This document shows, in pieces, positions 1 through 7,760 of a stretch of DNA of 22,807 nt. Each line of letters starts with the position of its first letter. Position 1 is the first letter of the stretch. This DNA comes from an uncultured Collinsella sp. (GTDB taxonomy: Bacteria; Actinomycetota; Coriobacteriia; Coriobacteriales; Coriobacteriaceae), in contig CAUAJB010000030.1 of the NCBI GenBank assembly GCA_958429225.1, forward strand, positions 1-22,807. The letters are read 5' to 3'. The translations under genes and the position numbers were made by a program. The notes below the pieces were generated by a model. The model ran no database searches, had not been told where the DNA came from, and saw only the letters and a list, made by a program, of their open reading frames with translations.

Positions 1-1
1 A

Positions 2-535
2 GGCATTGATACCGAGGTGTTTCAGCTGGGCACCAAGCCCATTCGCGACTGCATCGGCTGCGGTCAGTGTGGCAAGCTTGGCGGTCGCTGCACCTTTGAC
101 GACGACGTGGTGAACGAGCTCATCGCTGCCGCCGAGCAGGCAGACGGTTTTGTCTTTGGCTCGCCCGTCTACTACGCGCACCCCAGCGGCCGCATCCTTT
201 CGGCCCTCGATCGCGCCTTCTATGCAGGCGGGCATGCCTTTGAGCACAAACCCGGCGCCGCAGTCGCCGTCGCCCGTCGCGGCGGCACGTCGACCACCTT
301 CGATGTGCTCAACAAGTACTTCACCATTAAGCAAATGCCCGTAGTTGCCTCCACCTACTGGAACAACGTATTTGGCCGCGTGCCCGGCGACGCCGATGGG
401 GATGCCGAGGGCCTTGCCACCATGCGAAACATCGGCAAAAACATGGCCTGGCTCCTGCGCTGCATCGAGGCAGGCCAGGCCGCCGGCATCAACGCACCCG
501 AGGCAGATCGAGCAACGACCAACTTCATCAGGTAG
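2..535 (+). CDS. Iron-sulfur flavoprotein-like NAD(P)H/FMN oxidoreductase (5' partial)
   Basis: The reading frame is open from the first bases of the window, so the N-terminus lies outside it; the GTG at 17 is probably not the true start. Soon after the start of the visible part there is a compact cysteine cluster CIGCGQCGKLGGRC (C-x2-C-x2-C-x6-C). It is followed by the flavodoxin-like segment GFVFGSPVYYAHPSG, in which GSPVYY is the usual FMN-contacting turn, and by ALDRAF. The cluster matches the spacing known for iron-sulfur flavoproteins, which bind a 4Fe-4S cluster and FMN. Many NADPH-dependent FMN reductases share this architecture, so the substrate is unknown. It is presumably a cytosolic electron-transfer enzyme. 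The next gene starts 12 bases after its stop, so they may be co-transcribed. Family assignment is fairly sure; Fe-S binding is inferred. Confidence 0.8.
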   Translation, partial: GIDTEVFQLGTKPIRDCIGCGQCGKLGGRCTFDDDVVNELIAAAEQADGFVFGSPVYYAHPSGRILSALDRAFYAGGHAFEHKPGAAVAVARRGGTSTTFDVLNKYFTIKQMPVVASTYWNNVFGRVPGDADGDAEGLATMRNIGKNMAWLLRCIEAGQAAGINAPEADRATTNFIR

Positions 536-547
536 AACGGCGGGGCT

Positions 548-889
548 ATGAATATTCAAATCTTCGGCACCAAAAAGTCCTTCGATACCAAAAAGGCCCA
601 GCGCTATTTTAAGGAGCGCCGCATTAAGGTGCAGTTTATTGACCTTAAGGAAAAGGAGATGAGCAAGGGCGAGCTCACGAGCGTGATGCAAGCGGTCGGC
701 GGTATCGACAAGCTGCTTAACCCCAAGGCCAAAGACGAGGAGACGCTCGCACTCATCCAGCACCTTACCCCCAGTCAGCGCTTCGACAAGCTGCTCGAGA
801 ACCAGCAGGTCTTGGCCGAGCCCATCGTGCGCAACGGCAAAAAGGCCACCGTCGGTTACTGCCCCGATGTATGGGGAGCCTGGGAGTAG
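548..889 (+). CDS. ArsC/Spx-family thioredoxin-fold protein lacking the N-terminal cysteine
   Basis: This 113-residue protein has the length and layout of the ArsC/YffB/Spx family: an N-terminal beta strand (NIQIFGT), a helix with KKAQRYFKER, then FIDLKEKE, and the late motif PIVRNGKKATVGY that resembles the family cis-proline region. Relatives such as YffB carry GIKNCDT at the N-terminus, with a redox-active cysteine. Here the equivalent reads GTKKSFDT, with Ser11 and Phe12 and no cysteine. The only cysteine is Cys105 near the C-terminus (GYCPDVW). It is therefore unlikely to be an ordinary arsenate reductase. A binding role like that of Spx with RNA polymerase, or chemistry using Cys105, is possible but unproven. 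The start at 548 has only a weak G-rich ribosome site (GGCGGGGC) and may depend on coupling to the preceding gene. Confidence 0.75.
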   Translation: MNIQIFGTKKSFDTKKAQRYFKERRIKVQFIDLKEKEMSKGELTSVMQAVGGIDKLLNPKAKDEETLALIQHLTPSQRFDKLLENQQVLAEPIVRNGKKATVGYCPDVWGAWE

Positions 890-890
890 C

Positions 891-920
891 TTGTGTTATT
901 TGCCGGCGCGTGGGTATAAG
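891..920 (+). promoter_or_regulatory. Candidate promoter for the CobW-family gene
   Basis: TTGTGT (891-896) and TATAAG (915-920) are separated by 18 bases in the 86-base gap before the CobW-family gene. This is an acceptable but not strong sigma-70-type pair. No Zur-like inverted repeat was recognised near it. Confidence 0.3.
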
Positions 921-975
921 AGCAGGCGTTTGGCATAAGATTCAACTGTAAGCCATGTCTAACAAAGGAGGGCAC

Positions 976-2106
976 ATGCCCAACAAACCCGTGAAGATCA
1001 TCATGCTTACCGGATACCTCGGTGCCGGCAAGACCACGCTGCTCAACCACATCCTCGCTAACGACGGCGGCATCCGCGCCGCCGTGATCGTCAACGACAT
1101 CGGCGAGATCAATGTCGACGCCAGCCTCATCGCCGACGGCGGTCTTTCCGAGACCGACGACCTCATCCCGCTCACCAACGGCTGCATCTGCTGCACGCTT
1201 TCGGATGACCTGTCCAACCAGCTGCAGGGCATCGCCGATTCAGGCAACTTCGACTACATCATCATCGAGGCATCGGGCATTTGCGAGCCCATCCCCATCG
1301 CCTACACCATCTCGAGCTTTTGCGACGAGGCCAAGGTGGGCGGCGAGCCCAAGCTCGCGCTCGACAACATCGTGGCCGTGGTCGATTGCGCCCGCATGTA
1401 TGACGAGTTCAACGGCGGCCGCGACCTGCTGGCCGAGGATATTGACGAGGACGACATCGAGAGCCTGCTCATCCAGCAGATCGAGTTCTGCTCCACGTTG
1501 ATCCTCAACAAAACCGATACTGTCACGCCCGAGCAGATCGCCGAGCTCAAGGCCATCGTGCGCAGCCTGCAGAAGGACGCCGTGATTGTCGAGGCCCAAA
1601 ACGGCGAGGTCCCCATGGAGGAGCTGCTCGATACCAATCGCTTTGATTTTATGCGCGCCTACAACTCCGCCGCCTGGATCGAGGCCATGGAGCATCCCGA
1701 GGAGCACGACGACCCCGAGGTGCTCGAGTACGACATCGAGACCTTTGTGTACTCGCGTCGCAAGCCATTTGACCTGCAGAAGTTTACCGATTTTGTTGAG
1801 CAGGAGTGGCCCGACGAGGTCATCCGCGTCAAGGGTCCGCTGTGGCAGGCCGACAATCCGGACATGTGCTACATGTTTGAGCAGGCCGGCCACCAGATGC
1901 GTCTGATGGAGAACGGCCTGTTCGTTGACTCGGCGCCCGAGGGCGAGAAGCAGAAGATCATCGACGAGAACCCCGAGATCATGCAGATTTGGGACGACGA
2001 GACGGGCGACCGCATGACGAGCCTGTGCATCATCGGCCGTCACATGGATAAGGACGCGCTCATCGCTTCCCTCGACGCCTGTCTGACCGATTGGCACCGC
2101 GCCTAG
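976..2106 (+). CDS. CobW/COG0523-family metallochaperone GTPase
   Basis: A 376-residue P-loop GTPase. Walker A is GYLGAGKT (residues 13-20). The family hallmark CxCC appears as NGCICC (Cys70, Cys72, Cys73), and a G4 motif NKTD lies near residue 175. The C-terminal half fits the CobW_C domain. Family members use GTP to deliver metal ions (zinc, cobalt, iron) to client proteins in the cytosol; the metal here cannot be told from sequence. I chose the ATG at 976 because AAAGGAGG lies just upstream at the right distance. The in-frame ATG at 955 would place that ribosome site inside the coding region. A terminator hairpin at 2148-2187 follows. Acidic runs near residues 150-160 (DIDEDDIE) and 235-245 (HPEEHDDPE) could bind metal. 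No cobalamin gene is nearby, so general metal homeostasis is likelier than vitamin B12 synthesis. Confidence 0.9.
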   Translation: MPNKPVKIIMLTGYLGAGKTTLLNHILANDGGIRAAVIVNDIGEINVDASLIADGGLSETDDLIPLTNGCICCTLSDDLSNQLQGIADSGNFDYIIIEASGICEPIPIAYTISSFCDEAKVGGEPKLALDNIVAVVDCARMYDEFNGGRDLLAEDIDEDDIESLLIQQIEFCSTLILNKTDTVTPEQIAELKAIVRSLQKDAVIVEAQNGEVPMEELLDTNRFDFMRAYNSAAWIEAMEHPEEHDDPEVLEYDIETFVYSRRKPFDLQKFTDFVEQEWPDEVIRVKGPLWQADNPDMCYMFEQAGHQMRLMENGLFVDSAPEGEKQKIIDENPEIMQIWDDETGDRMTSLCIIGRHMDKDALIASLDACLTDWHRA

Positions 2107-2147
2107 GTTTATCGAGGCGGAAATGTCCGCCCGTTACGTAACCGCCA

Positions 2148-2187
2148 AACCGCCGCGAAGGTGCCTGTCCCCTTCGTGGCGGTTTTT
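2148..2187 (+). terminator. Rho-independent terminator after the CobW-family gene
   Basis: The 5' arm at 2148-2161 (AACCGCCGCGAAGG) pairs over 14 bases with 2171-2184 (CCTTCGTGGCGGTT), with one G-U wobble, and is followed by T residues. The nine-base loop contains CTGTCCC (2165-2171, the last C starting the 3' arm), a core found in other hairpins of this window. Confidence 0.8.
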
Positions 2188-2208
2188 CGTTCCGAGCCAA
2201 GGAGATTC

Positions 2209-2808
2209 ATGTTCAACATTGTGCTGTATGCGCCAGAGATTCCGGCCAATACGGGTAACATTGGCCGCACCTGCGTGGTCACCGGCGCCCGTCTGCATCT
2301 GGTGGAGCCGCTAGGCTTTTCGCTCGACGACAAGACGGTACGTCGCGCCGGTCTGGGTTATTGGCAAAACTTGGACGTGACGACCTATGCCGACTGGGAG
2401 GATTTCCTTGCGCGCAACGACCTCTCCCCCGCTGACGAACGCCTGCATCTGCTGACCAAAAAGGCACGCCGCACCTATGCGCAGAGTACCTACCGCGATG
2501 GCGACTACTTGGTCTTTGGCAGCGAGAGCTCGGGCATTCCCGAGCAACTGCTTGCCGCAGCGCCCGAGCGCTGCGAGCGCATCCCGATGCTACGCGATTG
2601 CGACTCACTCGATAACGCCGAGGCTTGGGAAGCTCACGAGGAATCGCTGGGGCATACCCAGGACAGCCACGAGGCCATCCTTCAGCAGGATATCTGCGGC
2701 AACTTCGTCAATCCGGACGACTACCGCATCAGCGCACTCAACCTCTCCAACAGCGCCGCCATCGTCCTCTACGAAGCCCTGCGCCAAACAGGCTTTCCGG
2801 GAATGTGA
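2209..2808 (+). CDS. trmL: tRNA (cytidine/uridine-34 2'-O)-methyltransferase TrmL, with an insertion
   Basis: A SPOUT-class methyltransferase that uses S-adenosylmethionine to methylate the ribose of the wobble nucleotide in leucine tRNAs. Family motifs are clear: NTGNIGRTC (residues 14-22), VFGSESSGIP (102-111) and the knot motif LNLSNSAAIVLYEALRQ (177-193). At 199 residues it is longer than the usual roughly 155-160. The excess lies between ERIPM (123-127) and the knot motif. Most relatives have about five residues there; here about 45 acidic residues intervene (approximately 128-173). The ATG at 2209 follows CAAGGAGATT. The upstream in-frame GTG at 2161 lies inside the preceding terminator stem and is rejected. 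The stop codon falls inside a palindrome at 2801-2835. Confidence in the family is high; the effect of the insertion is unknown. Confidence 0.93.
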   Translation: MFNIVLYAPEIPANTGNIGRTCVVTGARLHLVEPLGFSLDDKTVRRAGLGYWQNLDVTTYADWEDFLARNDLSPADERLHLLTKKARRTYAQSTYRDGDYLVFGSESSGIPEQLLAAAPERCERIPMLRDCDSLDNAEAWEAHEESLGHTQDSHEAILQQDICGNFVNPDDYRISALNLSNSAAIVLYEALRQTGFPGM

Positions 2809-2835
2809 CAAAGGGACTGTCCCTTTGTCACATTC
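2801..2835. repeat. Perfect palindrome of the GACAAAGGG family, copy 1
   Basis: GAATGTGACAAAGGGA (2801-2816) and its exact reverse complement (2820-2835) enclose the three-base loop CTG. The trmL stop codon (TGA, 2806-2808) and its last Met codon lie in the left arm. It may act as a transcription end for trmL, although no T run follows. Very similar palindromes sit at 4033-4065 and 7761-7793. Confidence 0.9.
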
Positions 2836-2846
2836 AAGCGCCACAT

Positions 2847-2902
2847 AGTTAAACGTAATTAATCGCTTTTAACTGAAATTAACTAGAATAAAATGAAGTT
2901 AA
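2847..2902 (+). promoter_or_regulatory. AT-rich promoter region with four AGTTAA/TTAACT elements
   Basis: The hexamer AGTTAA occurs at 2847-2852 and 2897-2902 and its complement TTAACT at 2869-2874 and 2879-2884, all within 56 bases directly upstream of the left AAA ATPase. They form two inverted pairs, with N16 and N12 between the arms. TAAAAT (2889-2894) may be the -10 box, but no good -35 can be chosen with confidence. The region contrasts sharply with the GC-rich surroundings and may be an operator, possibly for autoregulation. Confidence 0.45.
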
Positions 2903-2926
2903 TTCGAGACGCTGAAGGAGGGCACA

Positions 2927-4027
2927 GTGGAGTATCTCGAAAACCCGTTTACTCCTAGTTTTGGTGAGGTTCCCGCACATCTTGCCGGAAGGCAGGAGAT
3001 CATTCGTGATCTGGACCGAGCTTTCTTGAGCCAGCGCAGACGCCCAGAACTGACCTCTATCTTCTCAGGGGCACGCGGAACCGGTAAAACCGCTCTCATG
3101 TCGTCGCTCGCGACGAGGGCGGAATCCCACGGCTGGATAGCCGTAAAGGCGACCGCGCTCCCGGGAATGCTTGAGGAAATCGAGTTCGGGGCGAAACGTG
3201 CTGCTGGCCATCTTATCGACCCGTCTAAGAACTTCGAAGTCACCGGTCTCGGAATTGCACCGCTCGGCAGCGTCGAGGTCAATCGTGTCCACGATGCCTC
3301 AACCTGGCGTTATCGCATGAGCGACATCATCGACCAGCTCAACGAGGCGGGCACCGGTCTGCTCGTCACGGTTGACGAGGTGGACCCGACACTCGACGAG
3401 ATGATTCAGCTCGCAGCGACATATCAGCACTTTGTGACCGATGGGAAACGCGTCGCCCTGCTCATGGCGGGACTTCCCAACAACGTATCGACGCTACTGA
3501 ACCACAAGACGGTCTCGTTCCTTCGCCGCGCCCAACAATATCATCTGGGTCGCATTGCCGACTATGACGTACGCGAGGCCTTGATTCGCACGATCCAGGA
3601 AAACGATCGCCTGGCAGATGCTGAGGGAATCGATAGAGCCGTTCGCTCGATCTCTGGTTTTCCATTCCTATTGCAACTCGTAGGCTACCGTGCCTGGGAT
3701 CTCACAAGCGATTCGAAGGAAATCTCGTCACGCGACTTTGACCTGGGAATCAAAATCGCGCGCGACGAGATGGACGACCGAATCCTCGCGGCAACCTATC
3801 GGGAACTCACTGCAGAGGACAAGCGATTCCTCATCGCCATGCTCGATGACGAGGAAGAGTCCACCACCGCTGACCTTGTCGAGCGCCTTAAGCGTTCGCC
3901 GCAGCAGGTCTCCCGCTACCGACGCCGCATGATAGATGCCGGCATCATCGGGGAACGAGGACGAGGGCTCGTCGCATTTGAATTGCCATTCTTCCGCGAC
4001 TATCTCGCGGCTCAATGCGTGAAATAG
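2927..4027 (+). CDS. AAA-family ATPase with C-terminal winged helix (paralogue 1)
   Basis: A 366-residue ATPase of the AAA_16/archaeal-ATPase/Orc1-like type. Walker A is GARGTGKT (residues 48-55) and Walker B LLVTVDE (145-151). AGLP (181-184) is the probable sensor-1 strand, followed by FLRRAQQ (198-204). The C-terminal 80 residues read as a winged helix (TADLVERLKRSPQQVSRYRR, then IDAGIIGERGRGLVAF), suggesting DNA or protein binding. The GTG start at 2927 follows GAAGGAGGG. It is clearly paralogous to the ATPase at 6575-7693: both begin NPF.P..G..P, and share AGLP, FLRRAQQ..LG, QLVGY and the C-terminal G.GLV.F..P. It is transcribed toward the UvrA-like gene. One hand-counted 60-base stretch (3601-3660) has 32 G/C, against 38 at 1081-1140, hinting at different base composition. 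The cellular role is not known to me. Confidence 0.8.
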   Translation: MEYLENPFTPSFGEVPAHLAGRQEIIRDLDRAFLSQRRRPELTSIFSGARGTGKTALMSSLATRAESHGWIAVKATALPGMLEEIEFGAKRAAGHLIDPSKNFEVTGLGIAPLGSVEVNRVHDASTWRYRMSDIIDQLNEAGTGLLVTVDEVDPTLDEMIQLAATYQHFVTDGKRVALLMAGLPNNVSTLLNHKTVSFLRRAQQYHLGRIADYDVREALIRTIQENDRLADAEGIDRAVRSISGFPFLLQLVGYRAWDLTSDSKEISSRDFDLGIKIARDEMDDRILAATYRELTAEDKRFLIAMLDDEEESTTADLVERLKRSPQQVSRYRRRMIDAGIIGERGRGLVAFELPFFRDYLAAQCVK

Positions 4028-4032
4028 AGGTC

Positions 4033-4065
4033 AATGCGACAAAGGGGCAGCCCCTTTGTCGCATT
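4033..4065. repeat. Perfect palindrome of the GACAAAGGG family, copy 2
   Basis: AATGCGACAAAGGGG (4033-4047) and its exact reverse complement (4051-4065) enclose CAG. It fills the gap between two convergent stop codons (4025-4027 and 4069-4071) and may be a bidirectional terminator, though no T run follows on either strand. It differs from copy 1 by paired, compensatory changes (GTGAC to GCGAC, GGGA to GGGG), so pairing is preserved. Confidence 0.9.
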
Positions 4066-4068
4066 CGG

Positions 4069-6582
4069 TTATAGGTAGCGACCGGTGATGCTTGTAGAGC
4101 AGGCAGCGATGTCGCCCGGCGTGCCGGCGCAGATGATTTGCCCGCCGGCGTCGCCACCGCCTGGGCCCATGTCGATCACGTAATCGGCGTTACGGATAAG
4201 GTCGAGATCGTGTTCGATCACGATAACCGTGGCGCCCTTGGCAACGAGGCCGTCAAACACGTTCAACAGTACCTGAACATCGAGCGGATGCAGGCCGATC
4301 GTGGGCTCGTCAAACACAAACACGGCATCATCCTGCACGCGACCCATCTCGCTCGCAAGCTTAAGACGCTGCGCCTCGCCGCCCGAGAGCGCCGGCGTGG
4401 GCTCACCGAGCGTGAGATAGCCCAAGCCCAGGTCGTGCAAGGTCTGCAAGCGCGCCTGAACCTTCTTGAGTCCCACCGTGGCGTCGAGGGCCTCGTCCAC
4501 ACTCATGTCCATGAGCTGCGGCAACGTAAGCAGGCTCCCGTCCTTGCCCTCGCGATGGATATGCGAGGCAGCCTCGGCGTAGCGCGAACCACGGCATGCC
4601 GGGCAGACGATCTCGACATCGGGTAAAAACTGCACGTCGAGCGATATCGAGCCCGTGCCGTCACACGTAGGGCACCGCAAGGCGCCAGTGTTGTAGCTAA
4701 AGGCACCTGCCTTGTAGCCGGCTGCCTTGGCCTCGGGTGTGCGGGCGAAGGCGCGACGCAACTCATCATGGATGTCGGCATAGGTCGCTACCGTCGAGCG
4801 CACGTTGGCGCCGATGGGCGTGGCGTCAATCAGGTTTGCGCGGACAATACCCTCGGCGTCGACCCAACGCACGTGCCCCGGCAGGCGCTCGCCGGCTGCC
4901 TGCGCCTTGAGCGCAGGAATGAGTGTCTCAAGCACCAGGGTCGTCTTGCCCGAACCCGAAACGCCCGTAACCGCGACAAGGCGACCGCGCGGAATATCGA
5001 CTTCGAGCGGCTTGACGGTATGGATGACATCGGTCGCCATGCGGATATGGCCTTGGTCGAACATTTCCTCATCAGTCACCTGTGGACGCAAGCGCTTGGG
5101 CTCGGCGCGCAAAAACGGCGCAATACGGCTGTCCTGCGATTGCTCGACCTCGTCTACCGTGCCCGCGGCGATCACGTTACCACCGCCTGCTCCGGCAACG
5201 GGGCCCATCTCGACCAGATAGTCGGCTTCCGCCAGTACGCGCGTATCGTGGTCGACAACGACCACGGTGTTGCCATCGGCAACCAGGTCGCGCATCACGC
5301 CCACCAGACCGTCAACATTGGCCGGATGCAGGCCAATCGAGGGCTCGTCCAGCACATAGAGCACGCCCGTCGAGCGATTGCGCACCACGCGGGCGAGCTG
5401 CACGCGTTGACGCTCGCCCGTGGAAAGCGTGGCGCCGGCGCGATCGAGCGAAAGGTAATCGAGGCCAAGGTCAACCAGACGACGAGCCGTGCTCAAGAAC
5501 GAATCGCAGATATCCGTCGCCATGGGCCGCATCTCGTCCGGCAAGGATGTGGGCACACCGCGTACCCACTCGATCGCCTCGCCCAGCGTCATAGCCGCAG
5601 CCTGTGCCAGATTGATACCGCGTACCTGGGGCTGGCGCGCAGCCTCGGAGAGACGCGTGCCGCCGCAATCACGGCATGGCCCCTCGCGCAAAAAGCGTGC
5701 AACGCGTTTGAGACCCTTATCGTCCTTGACCTTGGCGAGCGCATTCTCGACGGTATAGACGGCGTTGTAATAGGTGAAGTCGAGCGGCGTGGCGCCCTCG
5801 CCGTTTTTGGGAACGTAGAGAATATGCTTCTTAACCGCCGGGCCGTGAAACACGATGTCGCGCTCTTGAGGCGTGAGCTGGTTAAACGGCACGTCGGTGC
5901 GCACGCCCATCTCGCCGGCCACCTGCTTCATCAGGTCCCACATGAGCGTGCCCCAGGGAAGCACCGCACCCTCGTTGATGGTCTTTGACTCGTCGGGCAC
6001 CAGGCTCGCCTCGTCTACCTCGCGCATGACACCGGTGCCGCCGCAGGTAGGGCACGCACCGCCGCTGTTAAACGCAAGGTCCTCGGCGCTCGGCGCGTAG
6101 AACTCGCGACCGCATGCAGGGCACGTGAGCGGCAGACCAGCGGCGACGTTAAGGCTCGGCTCCACACGCGCCCCGCAGTGCGGGCACACGTGATGGGCGC
6201 AACGGCTAAAGAGCAGACGCAGGCTATTGTTGAGCTCGGTCATGGTGCCAAAGGTCGAGCGCACGCCTGGCACGCTGGGGCGCTGATGCAATGCGAGCGC
6301 CGCCGGCACGTGCAGCACCTCGTCCACCTGAGCGTGTTCGGCCTGCGTCAGACGACGGCGGGTATAGGTGCTGAGCGCCTCCAGGTAACGGCGCGAGCCC
6401 TCGGCATAAAGAACTCCCAGCGCCAGCGAACTCTTGCCCGAGCCCGACACGCCGGCAATACCCACGAGCTTTCCCAGCGGAATATCGATATCGATGTCCT
6501 TGAGGTTATGGACGCGCGCGCCACGCACCTCGATAGCCTGCGGGCTCATCTTCTGTTCCGTCACCTTTATCACCCTACTCAT
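4069..6582 (-). CDS. UvrA-like ABC protein without the UvrB-binding domain
   Basis: An 837-residue twin-ATPase of the UvrA family, shorter than canonical UvrA (about 940). ATPase 1 has GVSGSGKS (44-51), signature LSTGERQRVQLARV (386-399) and LDEPSIGLHP (411-420). ATPase 2 has GVSGSGKT (540-547), signature LSGGEAQRLKLASE (732-745) and FDEPTIGLHP (757-766). Zinc-type pairs are CPHC (133-136), CPAC (154-157), CPTC (177-180), CRDC (303-306), CPTC (637-640) and CPAC (660-663). Only about 20 residues separate the first two pairs, where canonical UvrA carries its UvrB-binding domain. Such short proteins are linked in the literature to antibiotic self-protection (DrrC-like) and accessory repair rather than classic excision repair. 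The ATG overlaps the end of the upstream ATPase gene by 8 bases and lacks a strong ribosome site, so coupled translation is likely. An internal ATG at 6549 is an alternative start. Confidence 0.88.
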   Translation of the reverse strand: MSRVIKVTEQKMSPQAIEVRGARVHNLKDIDIDIPLGKLVGIAGVSGSGKSSLALGVLYAEGSRRYLEALSTYTRRRLTQAEHAQVDEVLHVPAALALHQRPSVPGVRSTFGTMTELNNSLRLLFSRCAHHVCPHCGARVEPSLNVAAGLPLTCPACGREFYAPSAEDLAFNSGGACPTCGGTGVMREVDEASLVPDESKTINEGAVLPWGTLMWDLMKQVAGEMGVRTDVPFNQLTPQERDIVFHGPAVKKHILYVPKNGEGATPLDFTYYNAVYTVENALAKVKDDKGLKRVARFLREGPCRDCGGTRLSEAARQPQVRGINLAQAAAMTLGEAIEWVRGVPTSLPDEMRPMATDICDSFLSTARRLVDLGLDYLSLDRAGATLSTGERQRVQLARVVRNRSTGVLYVLDEPSIGLHPANVDGLVGVMRDLVADGNTVVVVDHDTRVLAEADYLVEMGPVAGAGGGNVIAAGTVDEVEQSQDSRIAPFLRAEPKRLRPQVTDEEMFDQGHIRMATDVIHTVKPLEVDIPRGRLVAVTGVSGSGKTTLVLETLIPALKAQAAGERLPGHVRWVDAEGIVRANLIDATPIGANVRSTVATYADIHDELRRAFARTPEAKAAGYKAGAFSYNTGALRCPTCDGTGSISLDVQFLPDVEIVCPACRGSRYAEAASHIHREGKDGSLLTLPQLMDMSVDEALDATVGLKKVQARLQTLHDLGLGYLTLGEPTPALSGGEAQRLKLASEMGRVQDDAVFVFDEPTIGLHPLDVQVLLNVFDGLVAKGATVIVIEHDLDLIRNADYVIDMGPGGGDAGGQIICAGTPGDIAACSTSITGRYL

Positions 6583-7693
6583 GCCATAAAACTCGATCGC
6601 GAATGTACGCGCCCAGCATGGGCACGGTAAACCGGACGAGGCCGTATCCAGCAGCTTCGATGACGCGCTCGCGAATCAGGCTTGCGCGATATTTACTCGC
6701 CCAACTCTGAGTACGGTCGCAACGCTCAATGATGTCCGCCATGCGCGTCGGCTTATCCTCGTCAGCAGCCATGGCCTCGATAAAGAGGCGTTGCGGACTG
6801 CGCAGCCCGTAATACAGGGGCGCGTCAACTGCTTCGTAGAACTCGGAGACGGCGTCCGCATGGCCATCCTCGACATCGTGCACTTCAATGACCTGCGAGC
6901 TACGCCGGACAGCAGACCGCCACATGTAATATCCCACCAGCTGAACCATATAGGGATGCCCCATGCTCTTGCGCGCCGCAAGGTCCGCCGTCTCCGCGTC
7001 AACGTAAAGACCAGTGTCTTTGACCGTCTGGATATACGAATCGCGCACCTTGGGCAAAGATATCGCCCCCAACGTACGCTGCTGGGCACGCCGCAAAAAC
7101 GTCACGCTCGGCTCTTCGAGCAGATCGTCAGCCATACTGGGTAAGCCGGCGAACACCAGCGCAAGACCGCGCTGGTCGCTATCGGACAAGCCCGTGGCAT
7201 CCTGGTCTCCAAGCACCTGCTGATAGAGAACGGCAAGAGCCGCCAGCTCCTCGATAGACGCCGATTGCGCCTCGTCAATCGCAAACAGTATGCCCTTGCC
7301 TGGACCGAGCTTCTTAAGGCGCTCGTTGACCAGCCCTCGCAACGTCTCGCCTTTTGCCCGCGCCGCCTCGACCGACATCCGGCCAAATGACGGACCGAAC
7401 TCCATTGACGTCACAACGGGTTTATTCGAGCGAAGCGCGTCGGCCAAGCGGTCGCATAAGCCAAGCGAAGCGGAATCGGAGACAACCGCCCATCCGCGCG
7501 CGTTGGCTAGACGCTGCAGCTCCCGTAGGAGGACCGTCTTGCCGCAGCCGCGGCTTCCCGTAATGAGCATGAGCCTGCCCGGCGCCCCAGCGCCGTTGTC
7601 GAGGCCTTCCTCGAAATCTTCGATAACCGACTCGCGACCAATGAGTATCGGAGGCCGCTTGCCTGCCGTTGGCTTAAAGGGATTTGGATTCAT
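6575..7693 (-). CDS. AAA-family ATPase with C-terminal winged helix (paralogue 2)
   Basis: A 372-residue paralogue of the ATPase at 2927-4027. Walker A is GSRGCGKT (46-53) and Walker B ILFAIDE (135-141). Shared family motifs are AGLP (182-185), FLRRAQQ (199-205), MVQLVGYY and a C-terminal winged helix ending in YGLVRFTVP. The start at 7693 follows GAGGAGG. Its stop overlaps the start of the UvrA-like gene, so the two form a tight operon, and the ATPase may regulate, load or remodel the UvrA-like protein. The promoter region upstream carries 12-base direct repeats spaced 20 bases. The middle segment (residues 85-130) differs most from paralogue 1, suggesting different partners. Assignment to the AAA class is firm; the biological role is not known. 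Confidence 0.8.
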   Translation of the reverse strand: MNPNPFKPTAGKRPPILIGRESVIEDFEEGLDNGAGAPGRLMLITGSRGCGKTVLLRELQRLANARGWAVVSDSASLGLCDRLADALRSNKPVVTSMEFGPSFGRMSVEAARAKGETLRGLVNERLKKLGPGKGILFAIDEAQSASIEELAALAVLYQQVLGDQDATGLSDSDQRGLALVFAGLPSMADDLLEEPSVTFLRRAQQRTLGAISLPKVRDSYIQTVKDTGLYVDAETADLAARKSMGHPYMVQLVGYYMWRSAVRRSSQVIEVHDVEDGHADAVSEFYEAVDAPLYYGLRSPQRLFIEAMAADEDKPTRMADIIERCDRTQSWASKYRASLIRERVIEAAGYGLVRFTVPMLGAYIRDRVLWHE

Positions 7694-7726
7694 GTCGGCC
7701 TCCTCGGATTGGCAAACCCTGACAAC

Positions 7727-7758
7727 AGTTATACCAATTTGTACCGAGTTACACCAAT
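7727..7758 (-). promoter_or_regulatory. Promoter with 20-base-period direct repeats for AAA paralogue 2 and UvrA-like gene
   Basis: Read on the minus strand, ATTGGTGTAACT (7758-7747) and ATTGGTATAACT (7738-7727) match at 11 of 12 positions and are exactly 20 bases apart, about two helical turns. They also contain a plausible promoter: TTGGTG (7757-7752), an 18-base spacer and TATAAC (7733-7728). A regulator binding both repeats would cover the promoter. A related copy, ATTGGTATCACT, occurs at 10605-10616. Confidence 0.5.
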
Positions 7759-7760
7759 AG

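Noticed and set aside
955..975. Earlier ATG for the CobW-family gene
   Set aside because: The AAAGGAGG ribosome site would lie inside the coding region. The ATG at 976 fits the site and the family N-terminus.
4768..5988. Long open frame on + opposite the UvrA-like gene
   Set aside because: It is a shadow frame from GC-rich codons of the minus-strand gene. It has no recognisable domain and no ribosome site, while the minus strand shows complete ABC motifs.
4069..6582. Canonical uvrA of nucleotide excision repair
   Set aside because: It is about 100 residues short and the gap between the first two zinc pairs lacks room for the UvrB-binding domain. No uvrB or uvrC is nearby.
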